A stretch of 64,000 nucleotides of DNA from contig NZ_JAIQZC010000001.1 of assembly GCF_020164535.1 (NCBI RefSeq), positions 558,001 to 622,000 on the forward strand, given 5' to 3'. The stretch's first letter is position 1. Every line of letters starts with the position of its first letter. The notes beneath the pieces were generated by a model, which made no database searches, was not told the DNA's origin, and worked only from the letters and a program-made list of their open reading frames with translations. This document shows, one piece after another, positions 15,617 to 24,614 of this stretch. The position numbers and the translations under genes are program-made. The stretch is from Psychroflexus montanilacus. Lineage in GTDB: Bacteria; Bacteroidota; Bacteroidia; Flavobacteriales; Flavobacteriaceae.

Positions 15617-18600
15617 TTAGACTGATTCTTTTATTGGAAATGTGAAACAAAATATTGAACCTTCATCTTTATCAGAAGTTAGCCAAATCTTTCCTCCTAA
15701 AGCTTCTATTAATTTTTTGGCAATCGACAAGCCGATACCTGTTCCAACAAACTGTTCTTTGTTGTGAAGTCTTTGAAAAATCATAAAAATTTTATCGTGA
15801 AACTTAGGGTCAATGCCAATACCATTATCTTTAATTTGAAACTCCCATTCGGTTTCTTTTTTGAAAACTGAGATGTCGACTACAGGCGGAACAGATGCCT
15901 TGGTGTACACAAGTGCATTATCCAATAACGCATGAAATATTTGTCTTACAAAAGCCTTTTGGGTAATGATTTGCGGAAGTGAATCAGAATTGATAGTCGC
16001 TTTCTTTTCACTAATAAGCCTCCTTCTCAACTGTTTGAACTCACCAACTATCTCATTGATGTCAACTTCTTCCACTTCCTCTGTAGGATTGGAGGCTCTG
16101 GAATACTGAAGTAAATCAAGGATGATACGCTTCATTCGTTCGGCACCATCTGCAGCGTAATAAATATATTTATGAGCTTTTTCATCCAATTGGTCGCCGT
16201 ATTTTCTCACCAATTGGTCCATATAACTTTTTACCATCCTTAATGGTTCCTGCAAATCGTGAGAAGCTACATAAGCAAAGGCTTCCAATTCTGCATTCAT
16301 ATTTTCCAAGGCTGTGTTATTATCTTCAAGGGAGATATTCGCCTCTTTGAGTTGTTGGGTTCTTTCTTCAACAGCTTTTTCTAACTTCTGTTTTTCTTCC
16401 TTACGTGTGTTCAATTCTTTGTTGAGTAACTCTGTTTCTCTTAGCTCTTTTTCTACAAGTAATTGCCTCACTTCAGTGATATCCGATATAACAAGTAGAA
16501 TTAAGTGTTCTCTATGTGATTTTTGAACAATACGCCTAGCATTGAGTGACATGGTCCGTTCTCCCAAATCCAAAAATGTTTGTTTGACTTCATAATTGAA
16601 CGATTGAGTATCTTTTGGAATAGTATTTTCTAAAAGTTTTCTAAGTGCTGGTATATCCCACTGTTTATTTTCTAAGTTGAATAAAAGTTCTCCTTCAGTT
16701 TCGCTTTTGGCAGTAGTGAACTTTTTATAAAAAGCATCATTTGCAGATTTTATACGTAAATCATTACTTAAAATAAGCAGAGGGTCGTGCATAGTGTTTA
16801 CAACAGCCTTTGAAAATTCATAGGATTCGTTTAGGAGCTCGTTTTGGCTTTGCAATTCTTGTATAGTAATGGTAAGCTCTTCATTGGAGGATTCCAGTTC
16901 CTCCTTAGAGGTTTCCAACTCTTCGTTAACCGTCTGCAGTTCCTCGTTGGTAGACAGTACCTCTTCATGAGCACTCTGCAATTTCTGTGTAAACGTCTCT
17001 TGTTCTTCAATAGAAGAAAGCGCATCTGCTTTGGCTAAAGTAAGTTCTTGTTCTAATTTTTTAATCCTTCGGTCTTTGGGCGATGAGTTTTCTTCCCCAT
17101 CTCCAGATTCCTGAGCATAAGTTTTTAATTGACCTTCTTTATTAAACAGAATGAGCAGTAAAGGTTCATCTCGTTCCACTTCAAGTGGAATAATTTCAAG
17201 ACTAATAACATTGATCACAGAACCTGTAGTCATTTCAATTCCACGTTTACGTGTGTGTTCTTGAGAACGTATAGTTTTGGGTATAGCAGTTCTTAGTTCG
17301 AATGCAATTTCCGGCCGAGCCATTCTTAAAATATTGAAAGTCGCTTTACCTTTAGGATGTGAAAGAAATAAATCGGTATTACCACGGAATTGTATGATCT
17401 CCATTTGATGGTTGATCACTACACTTGGAGGCATAAAATCGGCGATGAGCAACCTATCAATAGCGGTTTCAAGGCCTTTATCATCAACTGAAATATTACT
17501 TTTTGTCTGATTTTTATTCGGCTCTACTGTATCTCCTACCTTTAAGCGTTGATGCTCAAAACTTGGGATAAGTTCAGGCAGTCGTCTTGCTTCAGTCCCC
17601 GGTTTACGGATATAAATTTTTTGCTCCTTACTATAATCTCCAAAAAAGTTAATGGAATGGCTTATACTTTCTGATTTACCTAGCTTTAGAAATCCATTAT
17701 CATTTAGTGCATAATGAAAAATATTAACTGCTTTTTTTTGGGCAAGGGTATCAAAGTAGATAAACAAATTACAACAACTTACAAAATCAAGCCTTGAAAA
17801 AGGGGGATCTCGTAAAATATTGTGATAAGCAAACACACACATTGCTCTTATCTCTTTATTAACTCTGTAGTTACCGTCTGAGCTTGAGAAATATCGCTTT
17901 ATACGTTTACCAGAAACGTTTCTAAGTTCTTCTTTGGTGTAAATCCCAATTCGAGCCTTTGTAATTGAAGATTTACTTAAATCTGTAGCAAAAATCTGGA
18001 TAGACTGGTTGGAAGCTTGTTTTTCTAATACCTCAGACAAGATCATGGCAATGGAATATGCTTCTTCACCTGTAGAACAAGCGGGCACCCATACGCGAAG
18101 CGGATCATTGTTTTTTTTCTGGTTAAGAAGTTTAGGAAAGAGATGAGATTCTAGATAATCATAGGTTTCAGGTTCTCTAAAAAAACTCGTTACATTAATC
18201 AATAAATCTTTGAATAAAATATCGATCTCTGCTTCTTTAGTTAAAATTAAGTCAGAATAATCTTTGAGAGATCTAGATTTATTAACAAGCATCCGCCTGT
18301 AAATACGTCTAACGATGGTGCTTAATTTATAAATACTAAAGTCAACCCCTTTACGAGTCTCCAACTTATCAATAATAGTTTTTAGCTCTGGACTATTTTT
18401 CTCGACCTTTGCATGATCAAACATGTTGTTACCAGACTCACTGCCAGTGCTATCGATTAGGGGATGCTGACTCAGACGCATTAATTCGCTGGCTATTTCC
18501 TTTGGAGACAAAATAAAATCAACCATTCCTGTTTCTATGGCAGACTTTGGCATACTTGTAAATTTTGCAGAGCTATCTTGTGCAAATGTCAGCCCTCCCT

Positions 18601-19072
18601 CCTCTTTAATTTTTTTTATACCAAGCGTACCATCATCAGCACTACCAGAAAGCACAATCCCTATAACTCTCTCTTTTTGGGCATGAGCCAATGTTGAAAA
18701 CAAATTATCAATAGAGACGGCACTGTTATTTTTGGAACGTGGGGTCAGATTTATATGCTCATCGCTAACTTCAATGCCTTTATCTGAAGGAATAATGAAG
18801 ACCTGGTTAGGATAAATCTCATCCAAATCCTGAATTTCCTTGACTTTCATTTTTGTCTTCTTAGACAAGATTTCAGTCAAATTACTTTTGTGATCAGCAC
18901 TGAGATGTTGGACATAAATAAAAGCCATCCCTGTGTCAGGAGACAGGTTAGTTAATAACTCCGTCATAGCCTCTAGACCTCCAGCAGAAGAGCCTATAGC
19001 TATAATAGGAAAATTAGGCCTTAAGCTTTTCTCGTCCTTGTAAGTCAGCTTTTTAGACATAGTCTCTTTCAT
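15617..19072 (-). CDS. CheB-CheR-PAS-histidine kinase fusion
   Basis: An 1151-residue soluble signalling protein. A CheB methylesterase-like domain (about 20-205) keeps its active-site pieces: GSSAGG, the His in VQHLSADH and the Asp in SGSADDGT. A CheR methyltransferase-like domain (about 225-490) has the SAM-binding VWVPACSTGEEAYS and NVTSFFREPE. A PAS-like domain, a long coiled coil rich in E, L and Q (about 660-740), a second PAS (about 745-870) and another coiled coil follow. The histidine kinase is complete: HisKA with SHDLQEPLRM near 930 and an ATPase domain with DNALVYT, DNGIGIDP and GTGIGLS. No chemoreceptor, CheA or CheW genes are nearby. Such fusions in non-motile Bacteroidetes are of unknown input. 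It heads an operon with two receiver proteins. Confidence 0.92.
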   Translation of the reverse strand: MKETMSKKLTYKDEKSLRPNFPIIAIGSSAGGLEAMTELLTNLSPDTGMAFIYVQHLSADHKSNLTEILSKKTKMKVKEIQDLDEIYPNQVFIIPSDKGIEVSDEHINLTPRSKNNSAVSIDNLFSTLAHAQKERVIGIVLSGSADDGTLGIKKIKEEGGLTFAQDSSAKFTSMPKSAIETGMVDFILSPKEIASELMRLSQHPLIDSTGSESGNNMFDHAKVEKNSPELKTIIDKLETRKGVDFSIYKLSTIVRRIYRRMLVNKSRSLKDYSDLILTKEAEIDILFKDLLINVTSFFREPETYDYLESHLFPKLLNQKKNNDPLRVWVPACSTGEEAYSIAMILSEVLEKQASNQSIQIFATDLSKSSITKARIGIYTKEELRNVSGKRIKRYFSSSDGNYRVNKEIRAMCVFAYHNILRDPPFSRLDFVSCCNLFIYFDTLAQKKAVNIFHYALNDNGFLKLGKSESISHSINFFGDYSKEQKIYIRKPGTEARRLPELIPSFEHQRLKVGDTVEPNKNQTKSNISVDDKGLETAIDRLLIADFMPPSVVINHQMEIIQFRGNTDLFLSHPKGKATFNILRMARPEIAFELRTAIPKTIRSQEHTRKRGIEMTTGSVINVISLEIIPLEVERDEPLLLILFNKEGQLKTYAQESGDGEENSSPKDRRIKKLEQELTLAKADALSSIEEQETFTQKLQSAHEEVLSTNEELQTVNEELETSKEELESSNEELTITIQELQSQNELLNESYEFSKAVVNTMHDPLLILSNDLRIKSANDAFYKKFTTAKSETEGELLFNLENKQWDIPALRKLLENTIPKDTQSFNYEVKQTFLDLGERTMSLNARRIVQKSHREHLILLVISDITEVRQLLVEKELRETELLNKELNTRKEEKQKLEKAVEERTQQLKEANISLEDNNTALENMNAELEAFAYVASHDLQEPLRMVKSYMDQLVRKYGDQLDEKAHKYIYYAADGAERMKRIILDLLQYSRASNPTEEVEEVDINEIVGEFKQLRRRLISEKKATINSDSLPQIITQKAFVRQIFHALLDNALVYTKASVPPVVDISVFKKETEWEFQIKDNGIGIDPKFHDKIFMIFQRLHNKEQFVGTGIGLSIAKKLIEALGGKIWLTSDKDEGSIFCFTFPIKESV

Positions 19073-19643
19073 ATACTTTTAATTGGCTTATGATTTTTAA
19101 ATCAAATTTCATCATCGTCTTGTTTAGTTGTGTCTGATATAGCCTTAAACACGAAGGCGTAGAAATTTATGCCTATTAGAATATCATAAACATATGTAAA
19201 TTATTTCTAAAAGACTTTTGAATTAATTTTTATTTTTTTGCTATATAAAAATTGAAACATTGCTGGCTAAATTGACCGAACTAAAAACAGGAAAGCTTCA
19301 TTTTGTAAATTACAACAACTTAAGTTCATTATACAAAGATTTAACTTACATGTTGATAGTAAGTCCCTTTTTTGAATCTGTTTTGAAAACACATCATCAG
19401 ATTTGAGTCATTAGCTTGTTTCCGATGATCAATAAAAATTTGAGTGATCTGCTTAGAGCCTTCGTCTTAAGCCTATCTAAGTTTCATTTTCAGTTTGCAT
19501 ATCTTAAAAGCTTTTGTTTAAGCTAACTTGAATGCACTGTAATAAATTAAAAAAAGAAAGTATGAAATCTCTTTTAAAAGAAGTTCAGAGTTAATTAATG
19601 TAAGATTAAGCCGTACACTTGCATCATCTAGAAAACTTAATTA
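19073..19643. other. Divergent intergenic region, left part
   Basis: About 570 AT-rich bases between the kinase fusion and the hip operon. It must hold the kinase promoter, but I see no perfect TAnnTTTG box on that strand and no gene. Confidence 0.4.
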
Positions 19644-19737
19644 TATGCTTTAGCATACATTTAAAAGCATAATCCATATTTTATATCTATTTACATATAA
19701 TTTCATATATTTGATCATAATTATATTTAAAAGCATA
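19644..19737 (+). promoter_or_regulatory. Putative HipB operators and hip promoter
   Basis: An inverted repeat TATGCT-TT-AGCATA lies at 19644-19657. The 13-mer ATTTAAAAGCATA occurs at 19659-19671 and again, identical, at 19725-19737, directly before the hipB start codon. AGCATA or its complement thus appears four times. Between the copies TATATTTG (19706-19713) fits the flavobacterial -7 box. Operators flanking and overlapping a promoter are what an autoregulated toxin-antitoxin operon needs. Confidence 0.55.
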
Positions 19738-19739
19738 TA

Positions 19740-19949
19740 ATGAATCAATTAGCTGATTTTGTAAAAGAGCGAAGAAAGCAAGTTAATCTTACACAGGAAG
19801 AATTTGCCGATCGTGCAGGAGTTGCATTGACGGTTGTTCGCAAAATTGAACAGGGTAAAACCAATCTCAATATGGAAAAGGTCAATCTGGTTCTTAGAAT
19901 GTTCGGACATGAATTAGCACCAGTTAATAGTAAAGTAATGCATCAATGA
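19740..19949 (+). CDS. hipB: HipB-like antitoxin and repressor
   Basis: A 69-residue Xre/Cro-type DNA-binding protein. The helix-turn-helix is LTQEEFADRAGVALTVVRKIEQGKTN (about residues 18-43), followed by a short VNLVLRMFGHELAPV segment typical of HipB. It would bind the AGCATA-containing repeats just upstream and repress the operon. The stop codon overlaps the ATG of the next gene by four bases (ATGA), so translation is coupled. It heads a three-gene toxin-antitoxin operon. In tripartite HipBST systems HipB adds DNA binding while HipS does most of the neutralising; which protein does so here cannot be read from sequence. Confidence 0.88.
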   Translation: MNQLADFVKERRKQVNLTQEEFADRAGVALTVVRKIEQGKTNLNMEKVNLVLRMFGHELAPVNSKVMHQ

Positions 19950-20281
19950 GACAAGGAAAAGTATTTTACAAAACCCATTTTGCTGGAATCATTATAGAAA
20001 CCAATGATGGGGACTATGTGTTTCAATATGACGGTAATTATGTAAAAAATCATCCTAAGGCGTTTATCACCTTCACTATGCCTGTTCAACATGTAGCTTA
20101 TACAGAAAAACGTCTCTTTCCTTTTTTTGAAGGCTTAATTCCAGAAGGCTGGTTACTGGATATTGCTTCAACAAACTGGAAAATCAATAAAAATGACAGA
20201 ATGGGATTGTTATTGGCTTGCTGTCAAAACTGCATCGGTGCCGTTAGTGTAGAACCCATTACAGAAGAAGATGAAAAATAA
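19946..20281 (+). CDS. hipS: HipS-like small antitoxin (HipA N-terminal subdomain)
   Basis: A 111-residue protein equal to the N-terminal subdomain of HipA (the Couple_hipA region), encoded as a separate gene. Recognisable segments are GKVFYKTHFAGIIIET, YVFQYDGNYV and FFEGLIPEGWLLDIA. In the E. coli O127 HipBST system HipS is a separate antitoxin that inserts a tryptophan near the toxin active site; W69 in PEGW is a plausible counterpart by position, which is inference. The gene starts within the hipB stop codon and overlaps hipT by 11 bases. A frameshifted single HipA is the alternative, but the clean overlaps, start codons and intact frames argue for a natural three-gene system. Confidence 0.85.
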   Translation: MRQGKVFYKTHFAGIIIETNDGDYVFQYDGNYVKNHPKAFITFTMPVQHVAYTEKRLFPFFEGLIPEGWLLDIASTNWKINKNDRMGLLLACCQNCIGAVSVEPITEEDEK

Positions 20282-21212
20282 GTGTTTGTATTGTTATAAA
20301 GCTATTGAAGAAGGACATGACTATCATGAGGATTGCTCACTTCAGTTTTTTGGTTCCAAAACACCACCTGACATAGAGTATTCTCTTAACCAAATGGATG
20401 AGCTTGCCAAAAATGTTTTAGAACGAAGCATTGCGGTTCCAGGAGTTCAACCCAAACTATCTTTGTCATTAGTTGATGAGCCTAAAGAAGATTCCAATAC
20501 ACGCTTAACCGTTGTTGGCGCCCTTGGTGGTCAATATATCTTCAAACCACCTTCTGAGCGATTTCCTGAAATGCCAGAAAACGAACATGTCACCATGCGT
20601 ATAGCAGAAGCATTGGGAATCAGGGTTGTTCCCTCATCGCTTATAAGGCTATCGTCAGGAGAATTGTCTTACATCACAAAACGAATAGACCGCACTGAAA
20701 ATGGTGAAAAGATACATATGATCGATATGTTTCAAATCACAGAAGCATTTGATAAGTACAAAGGGTCTATGGAAAAAATCGGAAATGCCCTGGACAAGTA
20801 TTCCAGTAACACTTTGCTGGACAAGACTTTTTATTTCGATTTAGCCCTTTTCTCCTTTCTTACGGGAAATAATGACATGCATTTAAAGAATTTCTCCATG
20901 ATTGAAAGTCAGACGGGTTGGAAGTTATCTCCAGCTTATGATCTTTTGAATGTTTCCATAGTACTACCAGACGATACTGAAGAACTTGCCTTAACCATAA
21001 CGGGGAAGAAAAAGAAATTAAAGCGGGACCATTTTGAAAAACTAGCCAAAGGTATGGAACTGACACCCAAACAAATCAAAGCGAGCTTCAATCGAATGAA
21101 AAGAAATAAACCAAAGGCCATGGAGTGGATTCAGCAATCTTTTCTTTCAGACAATATGAAAACGGCTTATATCAACTTACTTAATAGCAGGTATCAATCC
21201 TTGGATTTATAA
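20271..21212 (+). CDS. hipT: HipT-like serine/threonine kinase toxin
   Basis: A 313-residue HipA-family kinase without the N-terminal subdomain. It starts with a zinc-ribbon-like head (C5, C8, H19, C22) common in Bacteroidetes members. The Gly-rich loop reads SIAVPGVQPKLSL (S53-I54-A55); the ATP lysine is K92 in IFKPP; the catalytic loop is NNDMHLKNFS (D202, N207) and the metal aspartate D224 in PAYDLLN. HipT of E. coli phosphorylates TrpRS and is regulated by autophosphorylation of two serines in an SIS loop; by my alignment the second of these is Ala here. The kinase residues are intact, so the toxin is probably active. Target unknown. Confidence 0.87.
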   Translation: MKNKCLYCYKAIEEGHDYHEDCSLQFFGSKTPPDIEYSLNQMDELAKNVLERSIAVPGVQPKLSLSLVDEPKEDSNTRLTVVGALGGQYIFKPPSERFPEMPENEHVTMRIAEALGIRVVPSSLIRLSSGELSYITKRIDRTENGEKIHMIDMFQITEAFDKYKGSMEKIGNALDKYSSNTLLDKTFYFDLALFSFLTGNNDMHLKNFSMIESQTGWKLSPAYDLLNVSIVLPDDTEELALTITGKKKKLKRDHFEKLAKGMELTPKQIKASFNRMKRNKPKAMEWIQQSFLSDNMKTAYINLLNSRYQSLDL

Positions 21213-21528
21213 AACTAGGCTCAACTGAAGCAATATTTATGGTATGATTTTACAACGTCATTTTGTTTAAAAACACTGAATTTGCATTCAACTCCACCTC
21301 TAATTCAACAACCTCTCTTATTTCTAAAATGCTATTCGCATTAGAGTCCTCATAAGGGTGAAAAAGAACAAGACTCACAGAGTGTATAGTAGCTGATAGT
21401 TAAGCGTTCATTTTTAAAAGTAAAACTCCTAAAGCAGCTTTCGAAATACTTGCTAGCTCAGAATGAAACTTGCTGTCATAGACTGAGAAGTTTAGTAGGA
21501 AGAAACAATTATTAGCAGACCGTTAACT
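21213..21528. other. Intergenic stretch, nothing recognised
   Basis: About 315 bases between convergent hipT and the secreted-protein gene. I see no hairpin with a T run and no gene. Confidence 0.4.
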
Positions 21529-22941
21529 TTAATCAGTTGCACTAAACTGCATTTCATTGACAGTGATATCATCTGAGCCGTCGTTGGACCTGATGAAAAC
21601 TTCGATATAGTCTCCAGACTCCATATCAATTTCAGTATTTAAAGTAATTTGAAAGGATTGATTATTAGACAAGCCTGTTGCTGATGCAATTGGTGCTGTA
21701 GCAGGTGGAGTAAGTCCATTTTTGGAAATGGTAATAGAATAATTAGAATTGTTTTTGGGTGCAATCGCACTAATCACTACAAACACCTTGGCTGTGATTA
21801 ATTCTTCTCCATGATAAGTCATCCTGTTGTTTACTGTCGAAGTAAACCTTTGCTGCTTTATAACTTCTGTCGTTCCAGCTATTTTTACAAAAGTATCCTG
21901 AGATGGAATAGCTGTAGTTTGTGTGTTGGTGTTAAAAAAAATATAGCTAAAAGCCCTGGAGTCGGGTATATTAGTGTTTTGTCTCATGCTCCAGCCGAAT
22001 GAGTACGAGTCTATACCATCTAAAGGGTTGGTGACACCTCTAAACAGATTAGTCGATAATCTTCCTCTATCAATTGAAGCATTTGTATTTACCTTAATCC
22101 CAGTTTGTCCAGGATATACAAAATAGTTATTAGATATATCTACGTCATCAATGATCGCATTAGATAAAAATTCTATGCCAGACCCAGCAGATATGCCCAC
22201 AATGTTATTGAGGTCTGATGTAAATTTTCCGACAGTCCCTCCTATTTTTACTCCATCCGTAACTTTCCAGTAATTTTGAATAATCGTTATGGCTTTAAAA
22301 CCAGAAATATTTCCAACCCCCAATGAAGGCCCCATGATTTCAACAACTGAACATCCAGAGAAAATATTGCAAAAATTGGAAGACTCCCCTGTAAAATCGT
22401 AAGCCTGAGTAGAGCTACTTGTTGGAGCAACAGCTAGCTCTTTGATGTATACATCTTTATTTTCACTTTTTAAGACAGCTCCAGAGATGTTAGAAGCGAT
22501 GATATCTTTTTGGGGATCTGTTCCTCTAAGTCCTGCGCCATTAATTAAAAGTTGATTAGGACTTATATCAACAAAGCCAGAAAAGACATACATTTTGGTT
22601 TCGTCTAATGTAATAGTACTTCCATTTGGTGCTGGTAAGTCTGAAAGAGAATTCACGTAGACGATATTAGATTCTCTAGAAAATAAGTAGGATTTCCATG
22701 AACCACTACTAAATACATCTGTGGAATTATTAGTTATATTATAGATTTGTAAACCTTCAGCAGGAGTTTCTATAGCATCTCTCTCTACAGTAGTCATTCG
22801 AGGTATGAGTATTCCTTTATTTATTGACTCAATGTCCAATAGTGAAGAAGAATGTGGACTTTCAGTACCGATCCCGACCTGCGCATTACAAACTGTAGAA
22901 CCCAATAACATCATTAACGCCAAGAGAAAATTCTTTTCCAT
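21529..22941 (-). CDS. Secreted beta-helix protein with QVGIGT-type N-terminus
   Basis: A 470-residue exported protein. I choose ATG 22941, which gives a clean signal peptide (MEKNFLLALMMLLGSTVCNA) directly before QVGIGTESPHSSSLLDIES; the frame is open for another 50 codons upstream but without secretion features. The segment AQVGIGT...LLDIES..KGILIPRMTTVERDAI...PAEGLQIYN is a common start of flavobacterial secreted proteins that resemble phage tail fibres. Residues about 90-320 look like a right-handed beta-helix (short repeating strands rich in N, G, S, I). The last 140 residues look like a jelly-roll ending in NEMQFSATD. No T9SS tail is evident. It stands alone on the minus strand. Function unknown; a surface or matrix role is likely. 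Confidence 0.75.
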   Translation of the reverse strand: MEKNFLLALMMLLGSTVCNAQVGIGTESPHSSSLLDIESINKGILIPRMTTVERDAIETPAEGLQIYNITNNSTDVFSSGSWKSYLFSRESNIVYVNSLSDLPAPNGSTITLDETKMYVFSGFVDISPNQLLINGAGLRGTDPQKDIIASNISGAVLKSENKDVYIKELAVAPTSSSTQAYDFTGESSNFCNIFSGCSVVEIMGPSLGVGNISGFKAITIIQNYWKVTDGVKIGGTVGKFTSDLNNIVGISAGSGIEFLSNAIIDDVDISNNYFVYPGQTGIKVNTNASIDRGRLSTNLFRGVTNPLDGIDSYSFGWSMRQNTNIPDSRAFSYIFFNTNTQTTAIPSQDTFVKIAGTTEVIKQQRFTSTVNNRMTYHGEELITAKVFVVISAIAPKNNSNYSITISKNGLTPPATAPIASATGLSNNQSFQITLNTEIDMESGDYIEVFIRSNDGSDDITVNEMQFSATD

Positions 22942-23620
22942 ATAATCTGTTTGTTTTTTAATGTAAATGATTTTTAAAAGACCCTTATTTTTCGATAATA
23001 GAAGATCTGATCCAAATTCAAGAATGCAAAGGCTTTTACCAGAATAGCAATTAAATGCAATATTAGAATAAAATAATGAATAATAAAACAAATCTTATAA
23101 TTATCTTAATAGATATAATTCGGTTTTAAAAAAAACACGCTACGGGAAAGTCTAAACTAATTAATTAAAAAAGTAGATGTCCACTCCTCCCCCCTTTACT
23201 TAATCTAATATGCTTTCTACTTACAAATTCTTTTTGATGAATAATCCGATTTTAAGGAAGGAAGATTAAAAAGATTTGGGACGGTTGGGTTTAGCGACAT
23301 GTAAAAATTAAAACAATGGATAGTTCAAAGAGCAATAGTAAAACTCTTCTCCTAACACGGAGTCTTGCTGGAATTCAAGGAAAAGTGTTGAGCTTAAGAT
23401 AAAAATGAGATAATGAGATAGAAAAATCAGTATCGGTTAAGTTTAAATGTGTAAACTAATTTAATTGGTTAGTTATTTCTTTAATATAAAAATCGAATAG
23501 AAATTAACACTAGAAAGCTTGGTCAAAAACTTCTTAATTGAATCACTTTACCGAAATAAAGTTAAGTGAGATATACTAATTTGAATATTAATTTTCTTAA
23601 TGAATCTACAACTGCTGAAA
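22942..23620. other. Intergenic stretch, nothing recognised
   Basis: About 680 AT-rich bases upstream of the secreted-protein gene. It should hold its promoter, but no strict -7 box is visible. The upstream codons in frame with that gene (to 23091) carry no recognisable domain. Confidence 0.4.
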
Positions 23621-23652
23621 ATAAAAAAGCGAACTACGCTATGAGTTCGCTT
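23621..23652 (-). terminator. Terminator of the adhesin/OMP operon
   Basis: A perfect 9-bp stem AAGCGAACT (23627-23635) with AGTTCGCTT (23644-23652), eight-base loop, and on the minus strand a run of T. It follows the outer-membrane protein gene by about 20 bases. Confidence 0.8.
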
Positions 23653-23673
23653 ATAACTTAAAACCACTATTTA

Positions 23674-24588
23674 CTAAAGACTAAACTCAAACCTTAGTGC
23701 CACACCAAAGACATGCAGCCTAGCTTCACTTGTCAATCTTTCCGAGTTACTTTGAGTAGTGTCCACAGCATTTATAACAGATGTAGACCGAAAATCAGTC
23801 GGATTCTGAGAATCAAAGGATACAGGTCCATTAGAATTACTATCACCAGAGATGTCATTGATTCCATACTTATAATACACACCGACATAAAATGCATTGC
23901 CGGAGGTATACATTTGCTTGATGCCAATTTCAGTTGTAGCATTGTAGCTCGTTTTCAAATCAAGATCTGAAGTGTTGAAATTCTGATTATCATAAGTACC
24001 AAACCCTGCAAAACGAGGAGAATCCAATACCGCATTAAACCTCGGAAAAAAACCAGTAGTCGTTAAACTGTTAGCACTAGATTGAGATTCTTCACTAAAA
24101 AATAGATTAGCCTCCAGTCCAAGCTTAGCGTAGAAGCCTAACACGCCTTTAGTTTCATATTGTATTGCCAGAGGAACACTTAATGCGGTAAAACTCTGTT
24201 CTTCTACATAGCCGTTAGCAGTATATCGGAACTCAAAGTCTTCACCAGAGATATCCGTAGCAGGTTCAATACCTGAATAGGTATTAATGGAACTTTCACC
24301 TTTATAAAAGTTAAGCCCTGCTCCAGAATGAAGGCTCCAGTTTTCATTGAGAGCCATTGAAATTCCAGCCGTAAAGCCCCCTCCTTGTTTAAAAGAAGAA
24401 TTAAATTGTGAAGACTCCAGATTGAGTTTTGCGAAATTCAATTGAGGACCTACAGAGAGGCGTACATCAGACTGTTTATTGTCAGACTGTGCTTGTGTGG
24501 TTATGCTTCCTAAAAACAATAAAGCTACGATTATTATACTTTGATAAATTCTTGTTGTACTATTTGTCATACTATGGAGTGTATACAT
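23674..24588 (-). CDS. Outer-membrane beta-barrel protein (PorT-like)
   Basis: A 304-residue exported protein. A signal peptide ends near TTQAQ (about residue 34); an alternative start at ATG 24570 (MTNSTTRIYQ) would shorten the basic region by six residues. The mature part is a row of amphipathic strands: LSVGPQLNFAKL, GFTAGISMALNENWSLHSGAGLNFYKG, LSVPLAIQYETKGVLGFYAKLGLEANL, EIGIKQMYTSGNAFYVGVYYKYGIND, and a terminal FGVALRFEFSL ending on an aromatic-rich strand, as in OMP_b-brl proteins. It follows the giant adhesin by 26 bases, so both are one transcript. It may help anchor or secrete the adhesin, in the way PorP/SprF partners do for other T9SS adhesins; this is inference. Confidence 0.82.
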   Translation of the reverse strand: MYTLHSMTNSTTRIYQSIIIVALLFLGSITTQAQSDNKQSDVRLSVGPQLNFAKLNLESSQFNSSFKQGGGFTAGISMALNENWSLHSGAGLNFYKGESSINTYSGIEPATDISGEDFEFRYTANGYVEEQSFTALSVPLAIQYETKGVLGFYAKLGLEANLFFSEESQSSANSLTTTGFFPRFNAVLDSPRFAGFGTYDNQNFNTSDLDLKTSYNATTEIGIKQMYTSGNAFYVGVYYKYGINDISGDSNSNGPVSFDSQNPTDFRSTSVINAVDTTQSNSERLTSEARLHVFGVALRFEFSL

Positions 24589-24614
24589 CTTAAATATTTG
24601 GATTGGTTTTTAGT

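Noticed and set aside
22942-23091. 50-codon N-terminal extension of the secreted beta-helix protein
   Set aside because: It would bury the signal peptide in the middle of the protein; the ATG at 22941 gives a normal exported protein.
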